Positions 1 to 11,141 of a stretch of DNA of 64,000 nucleotides are shown piece after piece. The notes beneath the pieces were generated by a model. The model saw nothing but the letters and a program-made list of their open reading frames with translations. It was not told where the DNA came from and did not search any database. Location: positions 2,108,001 through 2,172,000 of the forward strand of contig JAPYXD010000700.1 of NCBI GenBank assembly GCA_030998225.1. The letters are read 5' to 3'. Within the stretch, counting starts at the first letter, position 1. Each line of letters starts with the position of its first letter. Both the position numbers and the translations under genes were made by a program. This DNA is from Diplolepis rosae. Its lineage: Eukaryota; Arthropoda; Insecta; Hymenoptera; Diplolepididae.

Positions 1-394
1 TATTTCCCAAATGACAATAGATTTAACCACTCACACTTATACTTATCTTATCCTGAATTTGCATATTTTATATACCATGATCGATAATTGATTGCCGATG
101 ACCAATTAATTCTTCATTTATGATTAATAATCGATGTTCTCTCCATTGATCATAGCTGATTAATCATCGGTAGTCAATGAAAATTAATATTAATAATAAT
201 TAATGCTATTTGGTGATGGTAATTATATGGTTATATTAATATGATAATGAATGATTACATTATTTATGTATATATATATAATATACAAATATTGCATTCA
301 AATGAGGCTATGTTGATAACCTCTCACATCCTCATTAGGTTTTTAATACAGCATTACTATTTTATCGACACGCGGTGTGAGTTACTGACTCATT
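1..394. other. AT-rich flank, no gene seen
   Basis: This is AT-rich sequence with several short TGAT/TTAAT-rich imperfect inverted stretches around 80-200. I see no coding potential, RNA gene or mobile-element end. It is the left flank of the LINE insertion that begins after position 409. Confidence 0.5.
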
Positions 395-409
395 ACCATG
401 GGTACAATT
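395..409. repeat. Target-site duplication of the R1-clade LINE, copy 1
   Basis: The 15-mer ACCATGGGTACAATT occurs here and again, identically, at 4167-4181. It abuts the poly(T) run (poly(A) tail on the - strand) on this side and the truncated 5' end on the other. This fixes the limits of the LINE insertion. Confidence 0.93.
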
Positions 410-785
410 TTTTTTTTTTTTTTTTTTTTTTCTTGGTGAGGAGGAAAAATGGCGAAATCTTTTATAGACGTTGTACAGGACTCTCCTAGGACGGGTCTAG
501 GCATACCTGTTAAAACCAAAAAAACCCCTCTCACGAACCAATGCACCGCCCGCGGAACCGCCTTTCGGCTTTAAACTTCGCGGGCAGTTGGTTCCAGCTT
601 AAAGTCGCGTACGACTCTTCCGTCGTCCGTTCGCCCGGGACTCCCATCCGCGGGCATACGCCCGCTAGGCAGGCCGGCCAACCGCGCCAACCAGGAAAGG
701 AATAAGAAGATTCCTCCCCCGGTCGACGCGAACAGCCAAGTCCGCCCAAGACGCAGGACCGCGGGTGTAGGCCCCGATGCGATTT

Positions 786-3700
786 CTACTGGCCCCCATT
801 GTTGCCGCGCTCTGCACGCTCATCGAGCTCCCTCGCCTTCATCACCAGGGTGACGAATGACTCGATAAACATCCAAATCCGTTCAGACTGGAGCATGAGA
901 GAGACCATCGTGTCAGGAGTGAGCTCGGCACCCACTGCCTGACCAAGGGCCTCCCTTGCCGCGCCCCACTTTGCGCAGACGAAGAGTGTGTGCTCTGCAT
1001 TATCCACAGGGGAACCGCAGTAGCGGCACGACTCATCGTCTCTTTTCTTGAAGCGCTTCAGGTACGCATTAAAGCAACCATGGCCCGAAAGCGCTTGCGC
1101 CAAGTAAAAGCCGACTTGACCGTGCTTTCTATCCAGCCAGGTGGCGAGCTCCGGGATCAGACGGTGTGTCCATCTCCCGGTTTGGTCACCATGCCATCTC
1201 GTCTGCCATTTCTCGACGAGTCTGCGCCTTCCATCCTTGCGGATGGCCTCCTTCGCGCGAGCGATTTCCTGCTGGTCGGCGCAGGTAAGCTCCTTGCGAA
1301 GCTGAAAGGTCTCCTGCCTTTCCTCCGCCAATAAATCTATTGGCGGGACACTCGCCAGGACCAGCACAGCACTCGTCGACACAGTTCGGTATGCTGAGAC
1401 AATTCTCATCACCACACCTCTCTGTGCCGAGAACAGCTTCTTCAGGATAGCATGGTTGTTAAGGGCACTTGTCCAGACCGGAGCTGCATAAAGCAGCTTC
1501 GAATTTACCACGCTCGCCACCAGCCTTCTCTTAGCTTCCCTAGGACCACCAATGTTGGGCATGAGCCGAGTCAGGGCGGCCCCACACTGGATGGCTTTGG
1601 CAGTCGCGATCTGCAGGTGTTCGCCGAAGCTAAGCCTTCGATCCAACTGCACACCCAGGTACTTAATGCTCTTTTTCCACTTGATTTCATGCTCCCCGAG
1701 AACGATCCTCGGGTATTTGAAGGATCTCCTGTCTGTGACCAGCAAAGCCTCGGTCTTTTCAGGGGCCATTTTCAGGCATCTGCTATCTAACCAATGCTTT
1801 GCCCGCCACAGACTATCATTGATCCTCAGCTCCAGGATTTTGACGTCGTCAGCGGCGCACACGACAAGTGCGTCATCCGCGAAGCCGATGATGCTCGTTC
1901 CAGCAGGCAGGTCCATGCGCAGGAAATCGTCGTACATGACGTTCCAGACGAATGGACCTACCCGCGACCCTTGAGGGGCGCCACATGTCATCTCTTCCTT
2001 GAGAGACAATATGTCGCCCACGTATATCACCCACCTGTCGCTCAGATAGTCATCTATCATTCGTAACAGGTAGTCTGGAACCTTTTTCCGCACCATCGCC
2101 TCGATGCAGATGTTCCATCTCGCGGTATTGAACGCATTGCGTATGTCAATGCTGATCAACGCGCAGAATCCCTTACGCTTACCAGTTCCTCTTCTTGCTT
2201 TAGTGGCGATGTCTACCACTGCCTGGATGGCGTCAACTATGGACCTGCCTTTCCGAAAGCCGAACTGGTTTTCCGAGAGACCATTCTCGCGGACCATGTG
2301 ACCCTGTAGTCTTTGTAGGATCATTTCCTCCAGAAGTTTCCCCATCGTATCCAATAAACATATTGGCCTATACGATGAGGCAGCCCCTAGAGGTTTGTTG
2401 CCTTTCCTCAGCGGGACCAACCTCTGCTTCTTCCAGTCTGCGAAGAACCTCCCCTCCCGAAGACAGGAGTTGAAGACTTCTAGGAGGATCTCCGGGTATA
2501 CCCCGATCACCTCTTTGAGGATCTCGTTCGGCAACCCGTCGATCCCCGGCGCTGTGTTTGCCTTAAGCCTTCCACCCGTTCTCTTTAGTTCTTCGAGAGT
2601 GAAGAGTTCTTCACCCCGGACCACGCAGGAACTTCGGTCCTGTCTTTGAAACGGCTCTACATGCGGGAACAAGCTTCGCACGATGTACTTGACACGATCG
2701 GCACTATCCAGGCCCGAAGTCTTTCTTCTAGTCACTAAACTCTTAGTGACTATTTTGAAGGCGAGACCCCATGGATCCTTCTCGACTTCTCCGATCAAGT
2801 CTTTCCAGCACTGAAGTCGGCTTTTTTTTATGCCTTGCCTCAGAGCTGATTTTGCTTTTTTCCATGCCTCGCGCAGCAGAGGTTCACCCTTTGAGCGGGT
2901 AAAACTCCGCCGCGCTGTAAGGCGCTTTCGACGCAGGACGGACAACTGGTCGCTCCACCAGTACATCGAGTCCCCGGTACGCCTGTGCCCGCGGCGAGGC
3001 ATGGAGTGGTCGCATGCTGCGACCACTTTCCGCCTCGCCACCCGCACAGTGTCCTCCAACGACCCAGCAGACCTTGCCCAACCAAGCTCATCTATGAGCC
3101 TGGTTTCTTCAAGATGTTCGCGCAGCTTGTCTTTGCTGAGTCGTTTTGTGTTCCAGGAGGGGCTCCTTACCTTGCCGCCCCTTCCTGGATGCTAAACTCA
3201 ATGCACTGGTGGTCACTCAATGTTATCACATCGAGGACGCACAAGTCGCCTTTCCTGGAGGCAAGACGGGGCGCTGCAATTGCGAGGTCGATAATCGACC
3301 CCCCCGCTCCTCGTCTGAACGTAAAATTCCTGCCCCGATTCAATACAATCAGGTCATTCCTGGCGACCATCTCACTGACCAAGGTTCCCCTCCTGTCCAG
3401 ACGGGCTTCTCCCCACTCGGGCGACTTACTATTAAAGTCACCCGCAATAAGGGACCGCCCACTAGCCTCTTTGAGGCTTTCCTCAAGGAGGAGGATCTGG
3501 GTCTCGAAGATCTCGAAAGGATCGTTGGGGGAGAAGTAGCAGCTGTACACACGTACCCCCGCCACCTCTACCCAAACGAACCCCGCGTCGGTCTCCAGGA
3601 ACTCCGCGATGCTCAAATCAGGGCTGCAGACAAGGATCCCAGCCCTCCTTGATGCATCCTGTTACCAAGCAGAGTTTTCGGACCATTTGTGTTGCTCACT

Positions 3701-3796
3701 AATGAGCAACACATCGGCTCTCCTCTCCCTGGCAGTCTGCATCAGAAGGTTCTGGGCTTCCTTCCCTCTCCCGAGGTTGAGCTGTAGAAATTTCAC
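786..3796 (-). pseudogene. LINE ORF2: APE endonuclease + reverse transcriptase (broken)
   Basis: ORF2 starts without a clear ATG, overlapping the ORF1 stop (GTG/TGA overlap at 3793-3796). The endonuclease part runs to 3167 and shows the AGDFNSKSPEWG box and the late SDHQCIEF box of APE-like LINE nucleases. The RT part (open from about 3185 to 786) shows PLRKGNKPLG, SYRPICLLD, APQGSRVGP and the catalytic FADDA (plus 1869-1886). A cysteine cluster, CRYCG...H...C, lies near the C-terminus around plus 1000. Two lesions are visible: an in-frame TAA at 3662-3664 in the endonuclease, and a frame change between the endonuclease and RT parts at about 3165-3185. The 2.3-kb RT frame is otherwise uninterrupted, so decay is modest. 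The product would nick the target and reverse transcribe the element RNA. Confidence 0.92.
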
Positions 3797-4166
3797 TTTC
3801 CACCTCTCAACCTCCGGAGCTCCGCCCTGAATATTGGGCAAGAACCGCTCCCCGAAGCATGGGCGACATCTTTTTCGCCCCTATCAGTACAAGTCAGGCA
3901 CCGAGGGGGAGCCTTGCACTCCTTGGCCACGTGTGACGCGCCCCCACACCTCCAGCAGGTATCCTTCCTGCCTGGAAGCGTGCAGCCACGCGACACATGG
4001 CCGTATCCCTGGCACCTGAAGCACCGGGCAACCTCGACATGCTCTCGGATGCGGCAGTTCACCCACCCTGCCCTTAATACACCAAGCCCGAGCAAGCTCC
4101 GGGCGTCCGCCTCGGTTAAACGGACCACCGCAGTCTGCACACCGCAGAAGCGTTTGTACAGCCTGC
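3793..4166 (-). pseudogene. LINE ORF1 (gag-like) C-terminal fragment with zinc knuckles
   Basis: This is the C-terminal end of a LINE gag-like nucleic-acid-binding protein. It shows two CCHC knuckles, CFRCQGYGHVSRGC and CWRCGGASHVAKEC, then a third partial cysteine motif (CLTC). It has no start codon of its own because the element is truncated at 4166, where the target-site duplication begins. It ends in TGA at 3793-3795, overlapping the first codon of ORF2. ORF1 proteins of this type coat the element RNA. Confidence 0.88.
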
Positions 4167-4181
4167 ACCATGGGTACAATT
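4167..4181. repeat. Target-site duplication of the R1-clade LINE, copy 2
   Basis: Identical to 395-409. It marks the 5' truncation point of the LINE. Confidence 0.93.
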
Positions 4182-4469
4182 ACCATACAGACAAAGTGCT
4201 GCTGTCCTTTATCACTCATTACCGAGTGTCAAACCAATATTTCGATGTAAGGTAATACATTGGTTTATCTCTCGCGAACAGATATTCGGTCTATATGAAA
4301 ATTTATCATCAGAATACTAATGTTCTATTTTCTCGTTGTTCGTTAACATTGGTGTGTTGCGAGGTGTCCTTACATAGAAACAGTATAAAAATTTAATGTT
4401 ACCGGGATGTAACAAGAGATACCCTCCTATGTGAGCACCCATCAGGAGAGGCATCCCCATGCCGTCCGT

Positions 4470-5298
4470 CTAGAGCGCCGCTCTGGTGTGTCCCGAATCG
4501 TCGCTCCAGCCGAACTGCCCTGTCTCGGTCCTCAGACCCTCCTCATATACCGTCCGCGTGGAATGGGGGTAGCTGGGCGCGCAGTCAATATACGGTTCAT
4601 TACCCCCCCCCCCCCCCCACCCCGGAGAGCGAAAGTTCGCCGGCTCTGGGGCCTGCTGGTCCAAGCGCCGTTGTTCCCCTGGTGACAAGTAAAAGCTTAT
4701 CAAACCTTGTTCCAGCTCCTGCCAACTCGTGATGGTTGATGCGCAGTTCCTATACCACAACTGCGCATCTCCTCGAAGGAACTCTGGGAATCCCCTGAGT
4801 AGCTGCTGATCAGAAAGCTGATATGCTTTTTGTAGTTCACGCACCTGTTCCAGAATCTCATAAACGCCCCTACCATCAAAATGGCAGTTCCATTTCTTCA
4901 TTTGGTCGAGGGTATGAGTGGTGGACTATCTAATTTGTATTTGCTCTGTGTTCATTGGTACGTTTGGATTTGCTTGTCGACTGGTGCTGCGCGGATATTC
5001 CATATATAGGTTCTGGTCTGGGTGATGGTGATCGGGGGTGGAGCCCGCTTAGTGGCGGGGTTGTTGTTCTTCTTCTGAACTTAGAACTATCACCTCTCTT
5101 GGGGTACGGTTGGGTACGTTCGGGTACGGTTTGCTGGTGTTCGGTCTGGTCGGTGTTGTCCTGGTGCAGCCCGAGCAGCACCCAGTCAGGGGCACCTGAC
5201 GCTGGGTGCCAGCTCACACCGAGAGTCGACCATGGGGGTACCCATCGGTCGACGCTCAATGCAGCTGAACCCAAAAAACCGGTGTCTGGGGGTCTCAC
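4470..5298 (-). pseudogene. Ty3/Gypsy gag fragment
   Basis: Two frames on the - strand give parts of a Gypsy-type gag. The upstream part (5298-4930) is a disordered Ser/Pro/Arg-rich N-terminus. The downstream part (4901-4470) has the capsid signature around LLRGFPEFLRGDAQLWYRN and SFYLSPGEQRRL, common in arthropod Gypsy gags. The frame changes near 4910-4930. The capsid is cut by a poly-C tract (about 4602-4619), after which the reading frame is probably meaningless. No protease, RT or LTR follows, so this is an isolated fragment. Family assignment rests on the capsid motif only. Confidence 0.75.
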
Positions 5299-5299
5299 C

Positions 5300-7679
5300 C
5301 AGAGATGTCACCACTTTGCGGCTCATTCCAAAGCATTGGTGTACAAAAATTTATATTTGGATGATTTCCTCGACTTGCAGACCTCACTTCAATCGCACAA
5401 GTAGGACAGCAATACTGAAGTTTCCATGACGAAACAGAAAAAAATGGGATTATTCTTACACCTGCACGACATTTTCTCAGCTTATTTAAACTCAAGAAAA
5501 AAAGTTGAATCTCTAATGTTTATGTACAGACCTTATATCTACTGACTCAAAACCAAAAAGACAAATATGTTCATCTTATATCTAATGATTTGAATCTAAT
5601 AGTACAAAAACACAAATGGTAGAAACCCGACAAGGGAAAGAAAAATAAACGTATTCAGTATGATCGAAGAGATTTGTTTTAAAAAATGAATTGTGTCAGA
5701 TATAAAAATATATGATTTTAATTATTATTTCTCTTTTTTTTATCAAACTTACTTTTGGCACAGTTGATTAAGTTTTAAATTAACTTTAATAATTAATGAA
5801 TCCTGTTATTAGATTGTAACACCTAAGTTACTCAAATTATACATATATACATAAAGTTTGCCTAGTTCTGTTTTCTTCAACTTCCTTTTTATTTCCAACT
5901 CAGTTCGACATACTTGAAATCGAAGTGGAGGTATAGATTTAGTGGGGGGACAGGCCTATAAAAGTCGAACAACGAAGCAATGTAATCATTCCAACACCAC
6001 TTATTGCTTTTATTGAAGCTTCACCAGGAGGAAAAAATGGATCTGCAAAAGATTAACGCCGTTGACCGTATAGAATGGTTCCTCCCCATGAAGCTGTTGT
6101 CTGAGCTGACCACAAAGTGCAAGTTTTAGAAGAGGCCCCTACCACCCTAGAGAAAATGCAGGAAGTTGCTTCCTCCAGAAGGCTTGAAATGTGTCACCTG
6201 CCGGACCGTATAACAATGTAGAAATTAAATATTTTTTTCATTTGATATACCTAGATCTAGTATATATAATAACAATGATTATTATTATGAGGTGATGCGA
6301 GAAGCTATGCGAAAAAAAACTACAAGTAATGCTAAGGAGTCTGTAACAAACCACAAGCAATGCAAAAAAACCAATGCAAAAAAACCAATGCAAAACATGC
6401 GAACATGCATTAAAACAAAGCCATGCAAAACATGCAAACATGCATTTAAACAAAACTATGTGAAACATATGAACATGCATCCAGAAAAAAAAAAATATGC
6501 AAAACATGTAAATATGCATCCAAAAAACAAAACAAAAACATGCAAAACATGTGCACATGCAGTTAAAAATTCTCATGAACAATTTTTAATCAAACGATTA
6601 TCTTTTTCTTGGATAAAAAAAAGTACTAGCAAATAATGAACATTTTAATAGATTATATAAAAACAGCATTACACAGAATATTTATGGAAAAATATAAACA
6701 TCAAAAAATGAATTATGAAAAAACATTGTTTTTTCTTGGTAAAAATGTCAATAGCTCCTCTCTTCCTCTCCTCAATTTCTGCTCGTCGAGATGCCGATGA
6801 TGATAATGTGGATGACTGGTTTGTGGATGGATTCGGAAGTAGATGTCTGTGGTGTGTTAGTCGATTCAGAAATAGATGATGATTGTAGTCTTTAAATGGT
6901 TTCAGAAGTGGATATTTTTATTTTTTTTTGTGCTTCAAGTCTAAGTGGACGGGTAAAGCTTCCTCTGGCGCTCAAGGAATTAGGCAGTCATTAGTATTAT
7001 CCCACTCGCCAGAAGATGACTTTGGATCCATGATATTTGATATTTCCTTTCTATCAAAAACTGTAAGTGAGCGTAAAAATAAGGCATAAAATTTGCATTC
7101 AACTTATTTGTAACGATTTCCACTTATTCAGTATTTAAATCGTATTCACTTTGCAAATATTGTGCTAAATATTCCACACCTCTCTTGTTACTAGCAATTT
7201 AACAATCGGATAGGGTGCTTTTCAAAACATTAAGAGTATCCATTTTGATTTATTCAACAATAATTTATTTCATAAATAATACATTTCAAAAAGTAGATTC
7301 TAATTGTCATAATCAATAATGTACACGTGTACCCGGTTATTGGCAATTTTCAATATATTAGACAAATTCAAGAAGTAAACAAGTGAATACCTAAAAATAA
7401 ATGTAAACTAAAAGATATCAAACTCTTAATGCGAAGAATCGAAAGATACAATTGTAGCCGTTTAAAAAAGAAAGAAAAAAAATACAGCACCAGCAGCATA
7501 CTTCTTCCACTACAGAATGGTTTCTATTGTGAAGCAGTTTATATGATCAGCCATCTAGCGGCGATTGTTCGAAGATTTAGCAACAAGTGAAAGCGAAATT
7601 AGCGATTTTCACTCATTCACAATCTTCAGTACTCTGGGTCAATAGGAACCTCTTGTTGTCATAAGGAATCAATCTTACC
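5300..7679. other. Long AT-rich stretch without a recognised gene
   Basis: There is no ORF with recognisable homology on either strand. A TATAAAA box at about 5958 lies upstream of a 30-codon ORF starting ATGGATCTGCAA near 6036, but I recognise no family and regard it as chance. A degenerate ATGCAAAACATG repeat occupies 6290-6565 (listed separately). The remainder is low-complexity intergenic or decayed transposon sequence. Confidence 0.45.
6290..6565. repeat. Degenerate tandem repeat rich in ATGCAAAACATGCA
   Basis: About five imperfect units of roughly 38-45 bp, each containing a CATGCAAAACATG-like core and an A-rich spacer. Open frames across it (6238-6636 on both strands) are by-products of the repeat, giving Cys/Lys- or Phe/Cys-rich peptides, and are not genes. 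A similar ATGC-rich array lies at 9290-9420. Confidence 0.6.
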
Positions 7680-8400
7680 TATACCTCGTATACTCGTATA
7701 TTTTTTTACAATTTGACCACTACATTCGTCTTTCATACGACCCACAATCTTTTTGTTCACTTATGGTATACCGAAGAAATTATTTGGAAGATAATCGGAC
7801 GTGTTAAACTTGTGGATATCTTGTATCATGTCAGAATAAATATTCATATATTTTACTTGATAAATGTGGCTGTCGGTATCTGTATACATCAGTTTACAGC
7901 TTGTATCATATTTTTTAAGCATATTATCGTTGTGAAAGCCATACATTAAAGTTCTTGAGATATCCAGCACACTCAGTCCGACATATATAGGTTTATTAAA
8001 CAAAATCACTTTTTTTCTCAATTCCACAGCCACTAGATTTTCACTGAAAATCGATCAGCTATAGAAATTGGGTTTAAATATGAGAGCTTCAGCACCATAT
8101 CTACTCTCCCACTTTGTCACCACCTTGATGTTAACATGCTTTCGTACGTTCTCTATTTTTTTCCATAAATTGCATTATTCATTAATTTAAGTATGTTTTT
8201 CTCAAAATCATCCTTAGCATTGGCTTTCAATGAACTATTGAAATCTATGTATGGTTTAAGCCAGGTTGATTGTTCAAATTCAAGTATGCGGTGGATTTTT
8301 ATTGATTTAATACCATTCACCAAAGCTCGTTTCAGAACACGGTAATGGAGAACGTACTTACGCTTAGGTAGGAGGGTGGTTAACAGTTTCTCAGCGGTAA
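7680..8400 (-). pseudogene. Family-B DNA polymerase fragment, Polinton/Maverick type
   Basis: On the - strand the sequence encodes the polymerase palm region of a protein-primed family-B DNA polymerase. The motif-B-like stretch [10 protein letters not shown] (plus about 8166-8195) is followed by NKPIYVGLSVLDISRTLMY and the catalytic YTDTD motif (plus about 7890). Stop codons interrupt the frame after the motif-B region (about 8161) and near 8060, and again just downstream of 7761, so this is a relic. The exonuclease and N-terminal part are missing, and no integrase, capsid or ATPase gene is nearby. The motifs fit polymerases of Polintons, adintoviruses and related insect elements, which I cannot separate here. 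Confidence 0.82.
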
Positions 8401-10098
8401 AAAATATATGGGAAAATCATAGTGGCATTATTCGCGCAGAAATTTTTTTTTGTGGGCCTGACCTTATTGAGAGTACTTATATTTACATTACAATTTTTTA
8501 CGCACCATTTAATATTTACAGAATTTACATTATTACATTTAAATAATGAAGCTAAAGCGTTTTCGAAATGCGGGGTAAGTACCGCACACTTTCAAGTAAA
8601 CGATGATTATCTTGTTGTCTGGACATCTTGTTTCATTCATTGGTCGTTTTCAGAGCTATTCGTCGAATGCTTTAACTAACGAATCGACGGAATACTTATG
8701 AAGCGTTCGAGCCCCAAGTTTTGTAAAAGCTGTTTTCACTTAATTCAAATTAATCCCATTCAAATTCTGCTTTTGCACAGATAAATTTTTTCTTACTACG
8801 CATGTGTAATAAATAAAACATTCAAAAGTTTCATTCACAATGCCCATCTTCTTACAGGGTAGGCTTCTAAAATAAGTAAAATTAAATTATTAATCAGACT
8901 ATTTTTTAAATGCGAGAGATAATTCATATATTAATTTAATATACAAAAGTGATAACAGTGGCGGTGCCTCGGCCGGTGTTTGCGACTTCTCCTTTTTTTT
9001 ATAAATCGGTCGCCGGTGATCGTAACTATCGCCGTCGTCGCAAGATGGAGATGGTGCAGGGAATGGTGAAGGTGATGGCAGTTGTGTGGGCAATGGTAAC
9101 GGCCACTCATAACCTGCACTTCTATCTCCCAACACTAGACGGCATTAATCTTAATATAATATAATATTATAGATCTAAATATTTCAATTAATCGAAATAT
9201 GTAATTAAAAAATTAATTGAAGCGCACATTAAAAAATAAACAGAACTGAAAACTGAGTCATTTTAAGCATTGGCTAAAAGACTTACATAGAGCCATGCAA
9301 TGCAGGTATGCCCAAAGCCATGCTGATAAAGAGCATGCATAAAGCCATGGAATTATAAACCATGCAATCACAGGTCATTCATAAAAAGCCATGCACTAAG
9401 AAGTCATGCAAGCAAGCAAATACAGTTTGACAACTTACCTCGATCTCGAGCTCCATATTGTGGGATGATCCGGTGTTGCGCGGAGCAAGTACTTACGTAG
9501 TCTGCGCCCCACCGTGCCTTTGAAGGCGTACCACTAGGCGAAGTATGAACTTGAGGACATACATGGAGATTTTACACAGAAAGCCATATAAGGGTGCGGA
9601 ACTCGTATGTAGTTAATGTTGCCACTAAACGTTGATACTAAATTACACACAGGGGCATGCCACAGCACAGAATCTCTGCTTAGTCGCTAAAGGAGGTCTC
9701 TGACATATCGATTAATCACCTTTTTTGCATACTTAATTAAAGCTACTCCAGGTCATCCCCTTTTATAAAAGCCCCGAAAATATCATACGTTTTTCGCATC
9801 TCATACCGTTTTTGAGATATTTTAAAAGATTTTGAATTGCGAAATACACAGGGAAATGCCACATCACAGACTCTATTCTCGCTTGATAATTACCCGTGCC
9901 TGATCGTGCACGAGCGGGTGGCGGGAATCTACATTACCGACTGAGTATTTCAAACCCTGGCCGTGTAGTGCGGATCTGTATTATCTATCATTCTCATCGC
10001 TACACCTCTATGCCGAAGACAGTCTTTTCTGGGTAGCTTGGTTCCGAACGTTAATACATTCTTTAACATTTGGTACGTCACAAATTATTACAATAATA
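8401..10098. other. No gene recognised; ATGC-rich repeat at 9290-9420
   Basis: Only short frames without recognisable motifs occur. At about 9290-9420 there is a loose array of AAGCCATGCA/CATGCAA words, reminiscent of the 6290-6565 array. If the TAPT1-like gene continues to the left, this stretch would be intronic, but I found no upstream exon in it. Confidence 0.45.
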
Positions 10099-10238
10099 TT
10101 AAGGCCATGGACCGACAAATAACAAGTTGAAAATTCGTGAGTAAATGAAATGCACTAAGTCAAGTCTGTCTGGGTATAAATTGAAATGCCGGTAAAGTAA
10201 GAATCTAGTCACGTGACGAAGTTGGTCCATGGCCTTAA
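10099..10238. mobile_element. Short TTAA-flanked MITE (132 bp)
   Basis: TTAAGGCCATGGACC at 10099-10113 is perfectly inverted at 10224-10238 (GGTCCATGGCCTTAA). The outer TTAA on both sides would be the target duplication, leaving a 132-bp core at 10103-10234 with terminal inverted repeats of at least 11 bp. TTAA duplication is typical of piggyBac-type transposition. There is no coding capacity. It lies in the intron just upstream of the TAPT1-like terminal exon. Confidence 0.75.
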
Positions 10239-10535
10239 ATAATCTCCAACGTGTCCATATGTCTCAACTTTGCTCAAAATTTGAGTAAAGTTTCTCAAAT
10301 TATTCGTCTTCATGTGCCATTTTAACCTTAGTTTCTGCAACGAAAGTACACAAAACTTAAGTTTTACGGACTCTGAATTTTTATATTCATTTTTCTAAAA
10401 TAGGCGATTTCTAAATCTACAATGCCATGTTATTATCTGTAAACCTTTTTTACTTAAGTTTAATGCTGATTATTAACCACCCCAAAGCAGGAAAAACGTC
10501 AGTATGATATGAAATAATATATATTTTTTTTTAAG

Positions 10536-11141
10536 GTGAAGCATGCGTTCATCACACGTTTCAACGATTTGCGATCGACAGTCTACAGGGACTACACCAT
10601 CAGGTTGGCTTACGACATGTCTCAAACAAGAGAAGAAACTGCGTTTTCTGATCCTTCAGATTTAGTGGCTCGAAGAATAGGTTTCATCCCTCTACCTCTG
10701 GGTGTTGCAATGGGCAGAGTTTTATGCACGACTGTCACTCCTTCTTCAAAGCCCATAAACATTTTGCTTTTTATCATCGCATACTTTACACTAGTGTCTC
10801 TCAGAGTCATAATCAGCCTTTTTATCTTGGGAAAAGCTACAACTCTAATATCAATTTATAAAAGTTCAAATATAGATGAAATCTTCAAAAAGCCGGTATC
10901 GAAAAATTCGGAATCTAGTACTTTGGATATGAACAACACAAATCTTTTGATGCCTACGTTTTCAAACATTGCAGTCAGCTCAGATCATATTCGCTTGAAT
11001 AACGCATTACTTCAATCTGAAGACAAAATCGAAGCAGGTGTAGTTGAAGACAGCATCGAGGAAATACCCGTATTACCTAAAAACTTCATCAAGGCTGACA
11101 GTGAGCCTGTTCTTTTCCAATGTCCAATAAACTTCACATAA
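10536..11141 (+). CDS. TAPT1: TAPT1-like membrane protein, 3'-terminal exon
   Basis: The exon follows a pyrimidine-rich acceptor ending AG at 10534-10535 and opens in phase 0 with Val-Lys. Conserved landmarks of TAPT1 (transmembrane anterior posterior transformation protein 1) C-termini are present: KHAFITRFNDL, STVYRDYT, LVARRIGFIPLPLGVAM, then a hydrophobic segment (about residues 75-98) and a divergent polar tail. It ends in TAA at 11139-11141. TAPT1 proteins are multi-pass membrane proteins of the ER/secretory pathway with a role at ciliary bases. No earlier exon was found in the window, so the preceding intron is long or the rest lies off the left edge. The reading frame is intact across 201 codons. 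This is the only host gene I can support here. Confidence 0.88.
   Translation: MKHAFITRFNDLRSTVYRDYTIRLAYDMSQTREETAFSDPSDLVARRIGFIPLPLGVAMGRVLCTTVTPSSKPINILLFIIAYFTLVSLRVIISLFILGKATTLISIYKSSNIDEIFKKPVSKNSESSTLDMNNTNLLMPTFSNIAVSSDHIRLNNALLQSEDKIEAGVVEDSIEEIPVLPKNFIKADSEPVLFQCPINFT

Larger units (their letters stand above)
410..4166 (-). mobile_element. 5'-truncated R1-clade non-LTR retrotransposon
   Basis: The insertion is bounded by a perfect 15-bp target-site duplication. On the - strand it ends in a run of about 20 A (plus-strand T run after 409), as expected for target-primed reverse transcription. From its 5' end it carries the end of ORF1 (CCHC knuckles), then ORF2 with an APE-type endonuclease and a reverse transcriptase, then about 350 bp of 3' UTR (431-785). 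There is no RNase H domain. A C-terminal CCHC-like cysteine cluster follows the RT, the layout of the R1 clade. Classic R1 targets 28S rDNA, but neither flank looks ribosomal. The copy is truncated within ORF1 and also carries a nonsense codon and a frameshift in ORF2, so it is dead. Confidence 0.92.

Noticed and set aside
990..3652. Several + strand frames of 65-184 codons over the LINE
   Set aside because: All lie antisense to the recognisable endonuclease-RT frame and have no motifs of their own.
4470..4685. Gly-rich segment as a genuine protein region
   Set aside because: It is a translation of the poly-C tract at 4602-4619, probably a slippage or assembly-prone homopolymer within a dead gag.
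6238..6636. 114-codon frames on both strands
   Set aside because: Both are by-products of the ATGC-rich tandem repeat; the peptides are periodic Cys/His/Lys or Phe/Cys strings.
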